Notes: generated from the letters alone by a model not told the origin. Shown: positions 34,501 to 48,200, counted from the stretch's first letter. The stretch: DNA of 64,000 nucleotides from Escallonia rubra (GCA_033065855.1 JAVXUO010000271.1:186001-250000), one strand, 5' to 3'. A program made the numbers and translations.

Positions 34501-37500
34501 TAAGTGGCGGAGAGAGGAAGAGAGTTAGCATTGCACTTGAAATCCTTGTAAGACCCCGTCTCTTGTTTCTTGACGAACCTACTAGCGGCCTTGACAGTGC
34601 CTCAGCCTTCTTTGTGGTCCAAGCACTTAAAAGCGTTGCTCGTGATGGAAGAACTGTGATCTCTTCTATTCACCAGCCTAGCAGTGAAGTTTTCGCACTG
34701 TTTGATGATCTTTTCTTACTATCCGGTGGTGAAACTGTCTACTTTGGGGAAGCAAAGGTGGCTATAAAGGTACGGTAGCCAAATTTGAGTTTTGATGCCA
34801 AATATTGACTCTTACTTATTTCCAACTCAAGTTTCAGAAATGTGCATTGTACTGTACTTGAAAGTATACAATCTTTCATGTCAGCTTATGAAAAGTTTAG
34901 TGATTGGAAATTCTGTCAATTTGTTCTCTCTTCTATGTACCCTGATACATAGCGCTTCTCTTACAGTTCTTTGCGGAAGCTGGCTTTCCATGTCCAAGTA
35001 GAAGAAATCCTTCCGACCACTTTCTACGCTGTATCAATTCAGACTTCGACATTGTAACAGCCACATTAAAAGGATCACAAAGAATTCGTGTATGTATGCA
35101 TCAGTTTATGTGTTCTTTTATCATCTCTTTAAACAACTGCCTCCAGATGCCAGTGGATGCTCTCTACAGTAATGTATTTCTAAAGCACGTAGCAGTAAGA
35201 AGATCTCTATTTAAGGGTTCTACAACCTAATTATAAGTGTCACTTTAACCAAAAAGCTTCAAAAAAAAAAGAATCCATATTGAAAACTTGTTCACAGTTG
35301 TATTTTGGGTTTGTCTTACAGGAAACACAAAAAACATCAGATCCTTTATCCATTATGGCAACAGCACAGATCAAAGCCATGCTTGTTGAGAAGTACAAGC
35401 GTTCGGAATATTCAGCAAAGGCAAGATCTAGGATGCGGGAACTCTCGACCATCGTAAGCATTACTGAGTCAAGCTCTTTGAGTTCGTTACATTCTTCTCT
35501 CTTTAACTCTCCTCAACATGTTACTCTAGGCTCTCCAAATGATGCTTAAATGCTGTACTAACAAAAATTTAACTTTATTTGTCTTATTTGGAACGCAAAA
35601 TAGCTCAACAAAATGTTCCTTTGTGTTGAGATTCATCCTTAAGGAATTCTTGAAACCTTTTGCATAACTGAGTTATGACGTTTCATTTTAAAAAGATGGT
35701 AGCTTAGCTTTACTAGTTTATGTCCTCAACATGCACAAAACCTGGCCACCTTTCCTTCTCGGTTGGCCAAGCACTTGCAAGTAGTACTACAATATCACAA
35801 TGGTAAGGGGATCTAAAGACCTCACTTTGCCATTAGCAATTTAATCATTGAAACTATTTGCATTCCTAACTTTTGTATAGAGATTGAGGTCTATATATAG
35901 AGAGAAAATCAAAAGATACAAGAGCCAAGAGTTGTGAAGAAATCAAGCTAATGTAGTGTCCATTGTTACTAAAGGCGCAGGTGCATTTAAGGCACAAAGG
36001 TTTTATAGAGTCTAGCCGCAAGGAGCAAGTTTGTGCCTTTTCAAAGTGAGGCGCAAAATAAAAATAAGAATAGATGGATGAGAAGAACATGTTCCTTGGG
36101 CTCCTCTTATTGGAACTACGGTACTATGTATTTTTGTTTCTAACTGGTCAGGGGCCAATAAAATCACATAAAAAAGTTGCTCAACATGGTAATTTAACAA
36201 AGTTCCAAAACTAGAAAGAGTCTCAAATTCAATGAGAAGTAGTTCCATATCACCAGTGAGGGCCAAGCAACAATACTTTCTTCAAAGGGAATCATAGGCT
36301 CCAAGTCCGGTCGAGATTCATCCTCAATTTCATCATCTTCGTCTACAAGGTGACTAATGGAGTTAATCTACTTGAAAGGGAGCAGCAGTTGGCCACGATC
36401 GGCGACGGGGCACTGTCACAGTGAACTGCAAGAGAATCAATTGATTGGGATTTGGGATTTGGGATTTGGGATTTGGGATTTGGGATTTGGGATTTGGGAT
36501 TTGGGATTTGGGATTTGGGATTTGGGGTTTTAGGTTTTTTTTCTTTTTTTTGAATTAGAAACAATAAACGGATGAGATGATGCCATGATGGAAAAAAATC
36601 AAAGACTTGACTTTTTGGGCTTTTATTTGCGCTTCCACTCCCACCTTACGCGTGGGCGCCCAAGACGCCGCCTATTTGAAGGGGCTGTCCTAAGCCCTAG
36701 GAGAGGCGCGCTCCTTGCGCCTAGGCGCACTTTTGATAACACTGGTAGTGTCCCAGGAAAAAGAAGAGCAATCTCATGATACAGATGTACGTGCTTTCGG
36801 CAATTCGCCGAAGGATAATGGCAACAACTTCTCAGACCGGCTTCCTACCTGCCAAAAGTTTTTTTTTTTTGGCATTGATATCCTCCCTCCCATTTCGAGA
36901 ATAAATAGAAAACCTTAGAAACACATGCAAGTCAGCTTAAAGCAGCTCAGCTGATTACTAAACAATTCAACTTATGTTCAATAGTTCTCAAGACCTCTTG
37001 CAAAGAGAATCATTTGAACTTGATATCTACACTCCCCAAACTTTTAACTGCACCGAAACTTGCATGCACTTGGATAGTTTTGGTGAATTTATGTGTTGTT
37101 GGTTGAGTCATTCTTGTACTTCAAACTATTCCTGAGCAATTCGTGTTTTGCAGCAAGGACTTCAGGTTGAAGCAAGTAGTGGGAGTCAAGCAGGATGGTG
37201 GAAACAACTCTGCACATTGACGCGAAGATCTTTTGTGAACATGTCCAGAGATATGGGATATTACTGGCTGCGTATAATTATATACATAATTGTGTCTATA
37301 TGTGTTGGCACTATTTACTATGATGTGGGCACCGGCTACACCGCAATCTTAGCTCGGGGAGCTTGTGGTGGATTCATAACAGGTTTTATGACTTTCATGT
37401 CCATTGGAGGCTTCCCATCCTTTATCGAAGAAATGAGGGTATAATTAAATGGAACACCATCATATGTGTCCAAATTATTTATGAATTACATGAAAGTTCT

Positions 37501-39446
37501 TTGCGCTGATGCATCATTAAATACCGTTACTGACAGGTGTTTTATCGAGAAAGGCTCAATGGATACTACGGAGTTGCTGTGTTCATACTTTCAAACTTCC
37601 TCTCCTCCTTCCCATATCTGGTTGCAGTTGCATTCACTACTGGAACTATCACTTACTACATGGTGAAATTTGGGCATGGAGTTTCTCATTATGTGTACTT
37701 CTGTCTCAATATTTTTGGAGCTATATCTGTGGTTGAGAGCTGCATGATGATCATAGCTTCATTGGTTCCCAACTTCTTGATGGGAATTATAACTGGAGCT
37801 GGAGTGCTTGTAAGAACACTTCTAAAACATCCTTTAGTTGCTCTAGTCTAATCTTCATCAACTAGTTTATTACCGTAGAGATTCTTGTCACAATTTATGG
37901 CTTTGTATGCAGGGCATCATGATGATGACCGCTGGGTTCTTCCGTTTGTTGTCCGATCTTCCCAAGCCAGTATGGCGCTATCCAATCTCATATATAAGTT
38001 ACGGGTCATGGTCACTACAGGTACTTCTCTAAGACAGAAATTTTTAGCGTCTCTTCGAATTGATCAATTATATGGTACCTATTGGTTGATTAGTTTGGAG
38101 TAATTGCTCCTTGTGCAAAACTTCTTTTTGTTACAGCAGTACGAATATGAAATCAAGATTTAAATGTGCATCTATGTACTGATTGCAGCCAAAATCCTTT
38201 AGGGATGATTTGCCTTTCTAAAAGCGTAGTATTTCCGAGGTCTCATCACCAAAAGAGATATCAAAGAGGTGTGTTGAATGGAAGTACAAATTTCTTTTAA
38301 AGCCTAAGAATGGCCAAACGGGAGAAATTATAGGCAAAGCGCCAAAAACCCTGCTCACATTGTAAGCAAGCTAATGAAGTGGGGCACAAGCGAGTAAAGC
38401 CTAGCCACTATGAGGAGATGTATCTAACACTCTATCCCAGTCTCTCTTACAATGGAGGCAACTAGTTCTTAGTGGGGCACAAGCGAGTAAAGCCTAGCCA
38501 CTATGAGGAGATCTATCTAACCCTCTATCCCAGTCTCTCTTACAATGGAGGCAACTAGTTCTTCCCGATCTAAGACTCACCTAGGGCAAAGAGCAGGTAC
38601 GTAGCACCAGGAACTTGAGGATTCCCAAAGATAAAAATCTAACCAGCCGGAACGCCCCTGTAGCATCTCCCTCTTGACCCACCGCACCACAACTTGGAGA
38701 CCCCCAGACAAGTTTGGCCATGACATGGCAAATAAAGAACCATTTGACTTTTTTATGGGGTCAATTAAGGATTTCATCTTACACAGCACGAATATGTGGA
38801 AAATCAGTGATATGGCATCTTATAATGTACGTGCTTTTTATATCCGTAGACTGTACCTGATTGACATAATGGGAAGTGAAAAGCATCACAAGAAAAAAAA
38901 ATCACTTCTTTTCTAAATCTCCTAAGAGGTGGGAGTAATTAGAATGTTTTCCTAGCACATAGGTTGTGTGCTGATATGATTTTATAAATGAAGCACTTGC
39001 TGCAGAGACTGGTATGCCCTATTTTTTCAGCCTAGGCATAATCCTAGAAATTTGGTCATAATATGTTGCTGTCGTAATTGCAAATGCAGGGAGCATACAA
39101 GAACGACATGATTGGACTCGTGTTTGATCCCTTGGTTCCTGGCGATCCAAAATTGAAGGGCGAGGACATAATGAAAAATATGTTTAGGATGCCGATTGAT
39201 CATTCCAAGTGGTGGGACTTATTTGCTCTATTTGCTATTGTCGTATTATACAGACTCACCTTCTTCATAATTCTCAAGTTAAAGGAGCGGGTTTCCCCCT
39301 TTTTCCGGTCACTTTATGCCAAGAGAACTCTGTATCATCTCAACAGAAGGCCCTCATTCAAGAAGAAGCCGTCTCTCTCTTCCAGGAGGCACTATAATGT
39401 GCGCTCACTGTCTTCACAAGAGGGTCTTACTTCTCCAATCCCCTAA
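31526..39446 (+). CDS. ABCG15: ABCG half-transporter, ABCG12(CER5)/13/15 clade, tandem copy 1
   Basis: Plasma-membrane ATP-driven half-transporter; relatives (ABCG11/12/13/15) dimerise and export cuticular lipids. Nine coding exons, all GT-AG and in phase: 31526-31802, 33399-33478, 34308-34769, 34967-35089, 35322-35453, 37154-37438, 37537-37809, 37913-38020, 39090-39446 (698 residues). Seen: Walker [10 protein letters not shown] (residues 78-86), Q-loop in AYVTQDD (Q124), signature ISGGER (184-189), Walker B LLFLDE (204-209), H-loop in SSIHQPSS (H241). Membrane spans begin at about 393 ([17 protein letters not shown]), with further spans encoded by exons 6-8 and the last in exon 9 ([19 protein letters not shown]). 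The C-terminus has LSSQEGL..SPI, typical of the ABCG12/15 clade. A second ATG at 31538 (MEIEG) matches the start of copy 2 and is the likelier start. The number 12, 13 or 15 cannot be fixed by eye. Intact; introns 1, 5 and 8 hold repeats. Confidence 0.94.
31803..33398 (+). other. Intron 1 of ABCG copy 1
   Basis: Begins with a short (CT)n tract at the donor. No exon or defined mobile element recognised within 1.6 kb. The open frame running past the donor is just intron read-through. Confidence 0.55.
35961..36744. mobile_element. Non-autonomous hAT-like element in intron 5 of ABCG copy 1
   Basis: Perfect 8-bp target duplication GTAGTGTC at 35953-35960 and 36745-36752. The ends are short inverted repeats (CATTGTTACTAAAGGCGC on the left; reverse complement of the right CAGTGTTATCAAAAGTGCGC). 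A GGCGC-rich inner arm appears on both sides. No transposase. It contains the heptamer array at 36449-36530 and makes up almost half of this intron (35454-37153), which is only 347 bp in copy 2. Confidence 0.82.
36449..36530. repeat. (TTTGGGA)n heptamer microsatellite
   Basis: Eleven to twelve consecutive copies of GGGATTT on the + strand. It is a permutation-like variant of the plant telomere heptamer (TTTAGGG) but not the canonical repeat. Located inside the hAT-like element of the ABCG copy 1 intron. Confidence 0.9.
38379..38564. repeat. 93-bp direct tandem duplication in intron 8 of ABCG copy 1
   Basis: GTGGGGCACAAGCGAGTAAA begins at 38379 and again at 38472. The two units are nearly identical through GGAGGCAACTAGTTCTT, so the duplication is recent. 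Confidence 0.88.
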
Positions 39447-40596
39447 AGCAGCAAGAGAGAACACTTGAAATTTATTGGCCATGACACTGATTATACTTCA
39501 GGTTCTGCTGCTGATGCTAATGAAGTTTCACGGTTCATGTTTCATACACTTCAAGGAAAGTAGGAAGTTGTCATTGATGTGTATCATTGTGGAGCAATTT
39601 GAAGATGCAGTGGCATCCAGTAATCATGGCCTTGTAAATTCAACTATAGATAGAAAGTTCAAACTTGCACAAGAACATGCTTGTTATTGGTTCCAGAGCA
39701 AATGAAATAAGTGTCACCATGAGTGGACATTACCAACTTTCTTTTGGTACCGATAAAGAGTACAATGATATACAGACTTTAGGCTTTACAAACAACAAAA
39801 ATGCAGGCAAAAGGAAACTTGATCACCGCCGGCAGAATTAACGGGGCTGACCCTCGTAGACATCCACCGAGGATACTGTACCAACTTTTACTTGTTAGTT
39901 ATATCCTGTGGCAGGATGTGGGAAAGAATGCGTTCGTGGCTTCGTGCACTGTGTTATTACTTCTACTCCATTGCTGTGGAAGAGCAACCCTCCATCAAAC
40001 AAAGCAGATAACGAAAAGTGAAAAGTACAAGAGCAAGATAATGACAGCAAATTACCAGACTCTGTGTATGCTTAGGTTGGAACAAGCAGCATGCATGCCT
40101 TCGCATAGGTTGTAATTTTACCACTTACACAATTCTGAAGATCTCTCAGCTAGCCTCCCTTTATAAAATGTTCTATTCACTGCATGTAAGTAATGTTTCC
40201 CCTAGTGTTAGCTCCATTTTTCTCTGTAAACTTAAATGATTACGATGGAATGACATGGAGCCGTCGAGTTTCACTACGAGTATTTCAGAATCATCCGTTA
40301 CTAGACCTTGTCACGTATACGAGAAGGCAAGATACCGCTAGCTAGTGACGGTTCCTTGACAGCCGTTTACCAGAAGCAATCCGGGCCTATGGAGTCCGAA
40401 AACTCCATTGTAATACATAAAACAAGAATATGATTATGACGTGAAATTTATCTAACGCGACAACTATCATAAATACCAATGTGCAGGATTAAGAGAATCG
40501 GGTAATGAAAAGGTCTAGTCAAAGTTTGAAGCACCCAAAAGTGAGTGCCACAATTGGCATACATAGCAGCAACAATGTATGAAGGGAAAAAAGGTG
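39447..40596. other. 3' flank of ABCG copy 1 and intergenic DNA
   Basis: The first few hundred bases presumably include the 3'-UTR. No separate gene recognised. The longest frame (39801-40115) has no recognisable domain. Confidence 0.45.
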
Positions 40597-42497
40597 TAAT
40601 TTTTGGTGGGGCGTGGACAACGGGCATAAGAAAATGCATTAGATGAGCTGGGAAAAGCTTTGTCGTAGAAAGGATGAAGGAAGTTTAGGATTTCATTGCC
40701 TCAAAGTTTTTAATTTGGCACTATTAGCAAAATACGGGTGGAGGTTGGTTACAAATCAGCGTTCTTTACTCTTTCATATACTTAGTGCAAAATACTTTCC
40801 AGAACGCGACTTCTTCAAGGCACAACTTGGCTCTCGACCGTCACTTACTTGGAGAAGTATCATCGCGGCTAGACCAATATTATTGGCAGGAACAAGGTGG
40901 AGGGTTGGAGATGGAAGGAAAATACAAATATGGCATGATAGGTGGATACCCTTACCAGTTACATTCATGGTTCAATCTCCAACTAGTCATTTGTGTAAGG
41001 AAGTGACAGTTGAAGAATAGATTGACAAGGATACTAGAAGATGAAAAGTAGATCTTATAAACCAAATTTTTTGACCCCATGAAGCTTTACTAATTACAAA
41101 AATCCCCATCAGGGGTTATTCTTGTAATGACAAGTTGGTTTGGCGCGCACTACAGTAAAGACATACAATTCTCTGTGAGCAATGCCTATAGGGTGACGAT
41201 GCATCAAGGACTAGCACATGAAAAGCACAATCTTACAGGAGAAGCTAGCACGGCGGGAAAGCACCATGAAACTTCTTATGAAAACTAAAGACAATACAGA
41301 ATATCTCTGTGAGCAATGCCTATAGGGTAACGATGCATCAAGGACTAGCACAAGAAAAGCACAACATTACAGGAGAAATTGCTAGCAACGGCGCTGGGAG
41401 ACACGTCACCGGATGAAACTTCCATTATGAAAACGCCTGCAAATTTTCACGTGGGTGGCACTTGGTGCAAATATACTGCCAAAGATGGAGAATATCCATA
41501 AAAGGAAGGTATCAGTTCAACTGGAATGCCCGGTATGTGAAAACGACAAAGAAACTATCTTCCACGCCCTTAGAGATTGTTCCCAAATAAAATCAAACTT
41601 TTTGGGTGGCGTGCTTGTTCAAATATACTGCCAAAGATGGAGAATATCCATAAAAGGAAGGTATCAGTTCAACTGGAATGCCCGGTCGACAAAGAAACTA
41701 TCTGCTCTCACAGCCTTTACATTGACAAAACAGAATTACAAACAGTACTTTGGTGGTGGAAGGATTTTGCAGGCTGCATGGATGGAATGGAAATGGAAAT
41801 GCAAGTAACTCTATGCAAGCAATTGTGGTGCAACAGGAATGAAATTATCTTTCGAGGGGCTCAAACAAATGCACTAGAGATCTATACAAAAGCTACCAGT
41901 TTCATTGAGAAATACAGAAGTGAACAAATCCGTATCCCAAAAAGGATGGATGCAATACCAAAGGTATGGCAACCACCCCTAGCGAATTTTGTCAAAATTA
42001 ATTTCGATGCGGCATTTTTTCAGGAAAATAATTCTATGGGATGTGGAGTAATCGTAAGAGAGTGTAACGGTACAGTACTGTCAGCTATGTCTAAGAAAAT
42101 TCCGTTAATAGGAAGCTGAGCATGCAGAGGCGGTGGCGGCTTATGAAGCTGAAAAATCTGGCTTGGTTTGTGGATTTTGGTTTGCTCAACTTGAAGGCGA
42201 TGCATTAAGTATGGTTCAAGCTTTGGCTTCTTCAGGGGAAAATCTATCTAATATTGGGTGCATTATAGAGGATACCATAAACTTTAGTTCACTGCTATGA
42301 CTCTTGTATGTTTTCATTGGTTAAATGTACTGACAATTTTGTAACCCATGAATTAGCGAAATTTAATTGCAGGGAATGTAATAGACTTTAAAGTCTGAAT
42401 GGAAGAGGCACCATACTTCATAATGTCTGCCTTCCACAAAGATTGTAACTCTCATCATGAATAAACATCGCTTTCTTTGATCAAAATTTTAAAAAAA
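40597..42497 (+). mobile_element. 5'-truncated LINE fragment between the two ABCG genes
   Basis: Same strand as the ABCG genes. The post-RT block is clear (MSWEKLCRRKDEGSLGF, LALLAKYGWRL, AKYFPERDFF, PSLTWRSIIAARPIL, WRVGDGRKIQIWHDRWIP). It is followed by a zf-RVT finger (CPVCENDKETIFHALRDC at about 41530-41580) and a LINE-type RNase H (VKINFDAAFFQENNSMGCG at about 41990-42040, then EAEHAEAVAAYEAEK after 42114 in another frame). The end is marked by AATAAACATCGCTTTCTTTG and an A-rich tail at about 42489-42497. Internal duplications break the order: 134-bp offset copies around 41171 and 41305, and a 153-bp offset copy of the finger region at 41467 and 41620. Dead copy. Confidence 0.85.
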
Positions 42498-45131
42498 GGA
42501 AAAATGTGTAATCAAAATAGGCCTAGCAAAAAGGTAGGTCAGCATGTGAATTCTACTATTGATGTACATAAATTTTGGGATTTCTTGCATCTGTTGGGAC
42601 CTATACAACTGCACCTTGTGGGACATTTTAGTAAAGGATTGCACTAGGAAACAAGATGTGTAAAGACGGTTGTTCACTTGAGTCCTAAGTAGATATGCTC
42701 ACATTAAAAGAAGAAAGAGACCTTATATTGATTTGGTAACCTATGTATGACTAGCATGGCACCAACCTTAATTCGAAACAGACAATGCTGTTGGCAACAA
42801 TAAATTTTCAACAGATATTGTTTTACTTTACTTGCTAAGCCCATTTTTCCTTTTGATCCAAAGCTCTTACCCAAAGAGTTAGAAATGGTATTAATGAAGT
42901 TTCATCAGCAAAAAAACATTTATGAAGTGAATGAAATTCACAGGAACGAGCACGGTTCGGTTTGGCTCAGAGGCCACGTCGCAAACCGAAGCGTCAGCCA
43001 CCGGCTTGAAATTTTGAATATTTTTGCACATACTTTTAAAAGTTGTCGCTTCGCAAAATCTATTGTTCGATCCAAATATTATTCAAATTTGAAGTTATTA
43101 TTTTTCTAAGACATAATCTCATCATATTTCATATCTAAGTACTCGTGTTAGCATAAGATATAACTGTTATTCCGAATATATGTTACGATAAAAACTCAAG
43201 TATGCATTTGCCATTGACGTACAAAAAAAATGAGTGAATCAATATACAAGAGATATTTATCATGAGACTTGTGTTACAAGTGCTCTTATTATTTTTCTTT
43301 CTTTTAGCTTTTAAGGTTTATTTTATTTAGTTTTGTCTAGTAGAGTATCATGTATGTGATAATAATCAATGAATGTCGCTGAAAATAAATTAATATATTG
43401 TATGTCGGTTCGATTCGGCTTGTGATCGGTTTCAAAAAATTGATTTGTGAATCAAACCCATTCGAGGTCGGTTTGAAAAAATGTGGAACCAAAACGTGAT
43501 TTTTTAACGGTTCAGATTCAATCGGTTTAAGCGGTTCAGGCCTGTTTGAATGCTATGGGCAGGTCTTGTTATTCCTCAGTTTCAGATTGATTGACCACAC
43601 ACTCGCGTATTTTTATTGGACGGACAAACAAGAGTTCATATTTGTTTGGAAGAGCAGTATTATGTGAAGTGCAGATTAAATTACATGCCCAATCACTTAC
43701 CCTCGCTTATTATTTTTTTCCTCTTCTCAAATCTATTGTAGAAAGATCTTAAATCATGAAAAATGCTCTCTCTATCAACTTGCATGCCTTCTCACCCTAT
43801 TTTGCTTTCTATGTTTGAGTCGCAATGATACATTTTTTTAGCGATAAATGATAAGATGACATATATAAAGCGTGAAAATATTCTTTCTCTCAAATTGTTT
43901 GTGCAAATAATATGGGCTCTTTTCTCTGCAATGTAACATGTCATGTCAGGTCCGCGGAGAACTCAAATTAGAATCAAATGACTCGTTCTCGGTATTTCAT
44001 TCTACCGTTGAATCGTTCTTAAAAAAAAATTGTATTCTTCTAGCAATTTATAGAAACGGAAAAGAAAATAAAGAAAAACAAAACTTTCGCTAATATCTTT
44101 GAACATATTTGGTTGCAAACTAGTCTACAAAGTGAGACTACAACTATCATATTGCGACAACAATAGTCGTCAGACATATTTAGTGACACTTAATAGCAAT
44201 GTTAAAAAAATGATGTTGCGCTTACAAAAATGCCGCTAATTATTTTTAAAATAACAAAGACTATCAGTTGCAATATGAGAGGATTGTGGCTCGTATCACT
44301 GTTTGAGTTGCATCCAAAAATCCAGAAAATGCAATATATTTGTGCAGTAACAAAGTTTTTAGCTTTCGTGTTGGAACAAAAGTGTCCCTACGTTCTATTT
44401 AATTTGTCATGTGTTTGTCCACCAAGAAACCGAAAGACTTGGCAGTAATAATAATAATGGAAAGTACCAAAAATGCCTCCTACATTCTATTTAATTTGTC
44501 ACGTGTACGTCTACCAAGAAAACGAAAGACTTGGCAGTACTAATAATAAAGAGAAGTACCAAAAATGTCAATGTATAGCGACAAACAAAATTTATCCTCC
44601 ACGTCCTACTGTCTGTAAGGAAAAAAAATATTGCTGCCATCTTGGGAGGAAGATAGTTACAACTCTTCGTACATGGACAATTAATGGTTGTTAGATATAA
44701 TTAGTAACATTTCTACTAACATTTTCAACTCCAATTTTTAACAGCACATCGCTTAATGAAAGTCGTTTAAAACTTTTAGCGATTGCGGTATGCGCTATAC
44801 GCTATATGGAGAGTTACAGCCTTATTTCTACGATCGGAGCCGCAGTCAAAATTTGTCCCTTTCTCAAGTACATGGAACATGTTACTTTTTTGGCCCTGTG
44901 CCAAAGCCTCCTTTGCCTCGAAAGTGGAAATCCAGATCTTACTTTAAAAAAAAAGGTACAACGAAGATCTCTTTCTTCTCTCTTGAACTTTGATCCCTGC
45001 AATTGCAACTAGCCCCATAAATTCATGGCAGCATTGAAGCATGTTTGGTGGCAACAGTTACTCCTGTAGATAACTTAAATTTCTTATTTCACCACCAAGG
45101 CACATGGCCACCCCCCTGGACTCTTCACTTG
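42498..45131. other. Intergenic region upstream of ABCG copy 2
   Basis: Mostly AT-rich. A GGTTCGGTTT-type repeat lies at about 42945-43560, and a 92-bp tandem duplication at 44388-44570. No gene recognised. Confidence 0.5.
44388..44570. repeat. 92-bp direct tandem duplication upstream of ABCG copy 2
   Basis: The unit starting CTACGTTCTATTTAATTTGTC (44388) recurs as CTACATTCTATTTAATTTGTC (44480). Both contain AAAGACTTGGCAGTA and AAGTACCAAAAATG. The copies have drifted moderately. Confidence 0.8.
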
Positions 45132-45139
45132 TATATATA
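45132..45139 (+). promoter_or_regulatory. Candidate TATA box of ABCG copy 2
   Basis: TATATATA lies 83-90 bp before the ATG at 45222, in a C/T-rich context typical of plant core promoters. It would place the transcription start near 45165-45170. The equivalent position of copy 1 has no such box. Confidence 0.6.
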
Positions 45140-45221
45140 GAATGAGACCCTGGCCTTTCTCTTCTATGTATTCTACTTTGCTTCGAATGTTTAGGGTGCT
45201 CGTGAACTCTTGGTAGTAAAT

Positions 45222-48200
45222 ATGGAGATAGAGGTGGCAGAAGCAGCAGTTGCAGCTGATATTGGCAGCGCTGCTGCTGGTGATCTCGAGAAAGGGGTGA
45301 TATCAGACGGTGCAGCTTACTTGGCGTGGGAAGAACTGACGGTGGTGCTGCCAAACTTTGGAAATGGACCCACTAGGAGGTTGCTCAATGGGCTTACTGG
45401 GTATGCTCAGCCTGGTAGGATCATGGCTATTATGGGTCCTTCTGGCTCTGGGAAGTCCACTCTTCTTGATTCATTAGCAGGTTGGTGACTCTCCCTTTCT
45501 CATGCATGCACGTGCTCTTCTCTCTTTCTTTTTTTCACCCTGGCCGGGGGATTGCCAAGACAAGTAATATCTCAAAAAGAAATGGGGGGTGCCATCGCTA
45601 CGAGGATAAACCCTGATATCCGATAGTTACTGCATCACTGTCACCAAGTTTCATTGTTTGAAACAGTACTGGTTTTGAGTCGGAGCTGTGACCTATAAAT
45701 AATTAAGATGGCTATGAGACCCGTTTTTCAAATGAAACTGGATAGTGATAACATGTCATTCTGATTAGTGCTGGAATGATTACTTTCCCGACTTTATTCT
45801 CGATGTACAGGAAGCCAAGTGCATCCCATATTCCGACCTCGGATGAACGCCCTAGTGACAAATTAATGCCATAATTAACAAAATTCTTGGTATACCGGCC
45901 TGTTGGGGACCAAAGAGTACGTATTTGTCACACAAATCATTAGTTAGGGTGTTGTAGCTCTTCCGCTGTTGTGCTTGATAGAGAGAAGCATGGGAAATAC
46001 TACCTGCTCGTTCCTCTGTGTTCAATAGGGAATCATTTCAGAAAAGTTCGTCGTGAGTTGCCACTTTCGTATCAGTAAGGCATGTGGAACCCCGTTACCC
46101 AACTGCTAAATATCAGCGCAATTTTACTGCAACTATTACGGGGACAAGCGTCGAGAAGAACACAAACAAATTTATTTGTCGTTGAATCTGTTTGGAACAT
46201 TCTGAAGCTCGTTGAGTTCCACGATAAATGTTTTTTTCAGCATTAATTTTACGTTACACCTTATTATACTCAGGCGTCAATTGTATACAGCACCCCATGA
46301 TTCAAAAATTAGCACTAAACACCAAAAATTCAAAAATCTTGATTTTTAGCACCAAATGACGGTCAAAATGACCGTACGTTTGTTAGATTTTAAGGGGCGA
46401 AATGGTCTTTTGCCCGTAAAAGCTTAACATCAAATCCTCCTTTGATCACCAGATCTGTCGCCGAAGACCACGAGCTAGCCATGCCAACCAAGGTTAGCTA
46501 CGAAAGAGCCCCACCGGCGTTCGCTGTCATCATCGTAGAAAATGCATGGACCAACCACCATGGGGTTCTCATGGAAAGTCCCTCGTAGAGTTTCACCACC
46601 GCAGTGCCACAACAAAAAAAGAGTACCAGACGAGGGCGGTGCCGCCAGATCCACAACCACCAGTTGACCCACCGCCGCCGGTGAACGACCCAACACCAAT
46701 TTTTCTATAATTCCAACAACCAAATTAAGACATACTTTTGATTGGAACAACTACGGCGACTAGCGCAGCGCCAATTGGCGCCATCACCACCGCGACTGGC
46801 AATAGCGCCAGTCGGCGCCATCACCACCACTACTGCTCGACGTTTACAACGAGGCTACAACTGTCGCACCACAACCACTCCATACACCGCTGGTGGCAGA
46901 ACTTATTAAACATCATCGCCATCGGTTTGTCCAGTTGAACGCCACACAGCCTCCACTTTCCTGCCCGAATATGTGCCACCACGACCAGAGCTCTAGCCTT
47001 CAAATCTAGGTTTCATCGTTGCCGTGGGAGCCACCACGATGATGCAGATTAGCAAGCAGAAGAGGGCAATAACCACGAAGTCAAAATCCACAGCAACAGC
47101 TTGTGGGGAGAGAAGATGGGGCTGTCGGAGGGAAAGGCCATTTTGTCCCTTAAAAACTGACAGACGTGTGGGCCATTTTGACCGTCCTTCAGTGCTGAAA
47201 GTTAAGATTTTTAAATTTTTAGCGGTAGGTTCCAATTTTAGAACCATAGTGTACTGAATACAACTGATCTCTAAGTATGAGGTGTAACGTAAAATTAATC
47301 CCCTTTTTTTTGCGTCAACTGTGTTCTTGGTTGTTGGACACCACTTTTTTACAATTTCCATTTGACAGCTAAATTTTTGAATTAATTGCATCAGGCCAAT
47401 CTTTACTATGGTTGTCATTTCTTTGGTCCATGTACTATGACTCCAGAACAGCAATACAAATGTCACCATACACCGAGTATTGGAATATGTACAAGTAGCT
47501 AGCAAACTTCCATATGCACAATATTGCTAAGGTTTCAGATTTGCAATAGGAGGAAGGTCAAGTGCAAGTGCGGTGCCTTCAAAACTTTGCTCCTTTTGTT
47601 TGGTATGTGAGTTCCAAATTCATAGGTTGGGGGTTGAATTAGGTCACCTCATTAATTATAGGCATCTTATAATAGAACAACCACATAAAGAGTTAGTTGC
47701 GCAGTCATTATTGCATAGCATTTTTATTTTTGGTGCTTATTATTGCATAGCATTGATACTGCTACATGGGAGAGTCTGCAGCTCAACTGTGCGCTGTAAC
47801 ACAATGTTTAGGCCTGCAACAGCATACGGGCATGCACTAATGCTTGTACATTTTGTGGCAAGATTTGCTTTTAGCCGTGACAACATAATTCAAAGAGGAT
47901 TAATTGTGAAGATCTTTGCAGGAAGGCTTTCGGGAAATGCCGTGATGACTGGAAATGTTCTTCTCAATGGGAGGAAGAAGAGGCTAGACTATGGAGTTGT
48001 TGTAAGTATGCTATTTTCTGCTATTTCAGATCATGGAAAGAAGAGAAGAACTAAAAGAGAACTAACAAGTGATTTTAGACTTCAAAAGAAATAAGGCAGC
48101 AAGATTATTAATCCAGGGAGTACAAGGGTTATGATCGAATCCTCAACAAAGATAGAATATTCAAAAAAGATCACAAACAGTAAAGATAAACATAAACATA

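Noticed and set aside
36449-36530. Interstitial telomere repeat
   Set aside because: The unit is GGGATTT, not TTTAGGG or any circular permutation of it, and it lies inside a transposon.
42945-43560. Possible TIR element with GGTTCGGTTT-type ends
   Set aside because: Motifs recur but no consistent pair of inverted ends or target duplication could be delimited.
45210-45221. Four-codon upstream extension of ABCG copy 2 beginning with TTG
   Set aside because: There is no ATG before 45222 in this frame, and the MEIE start agrees with the internal Met of copy 1.
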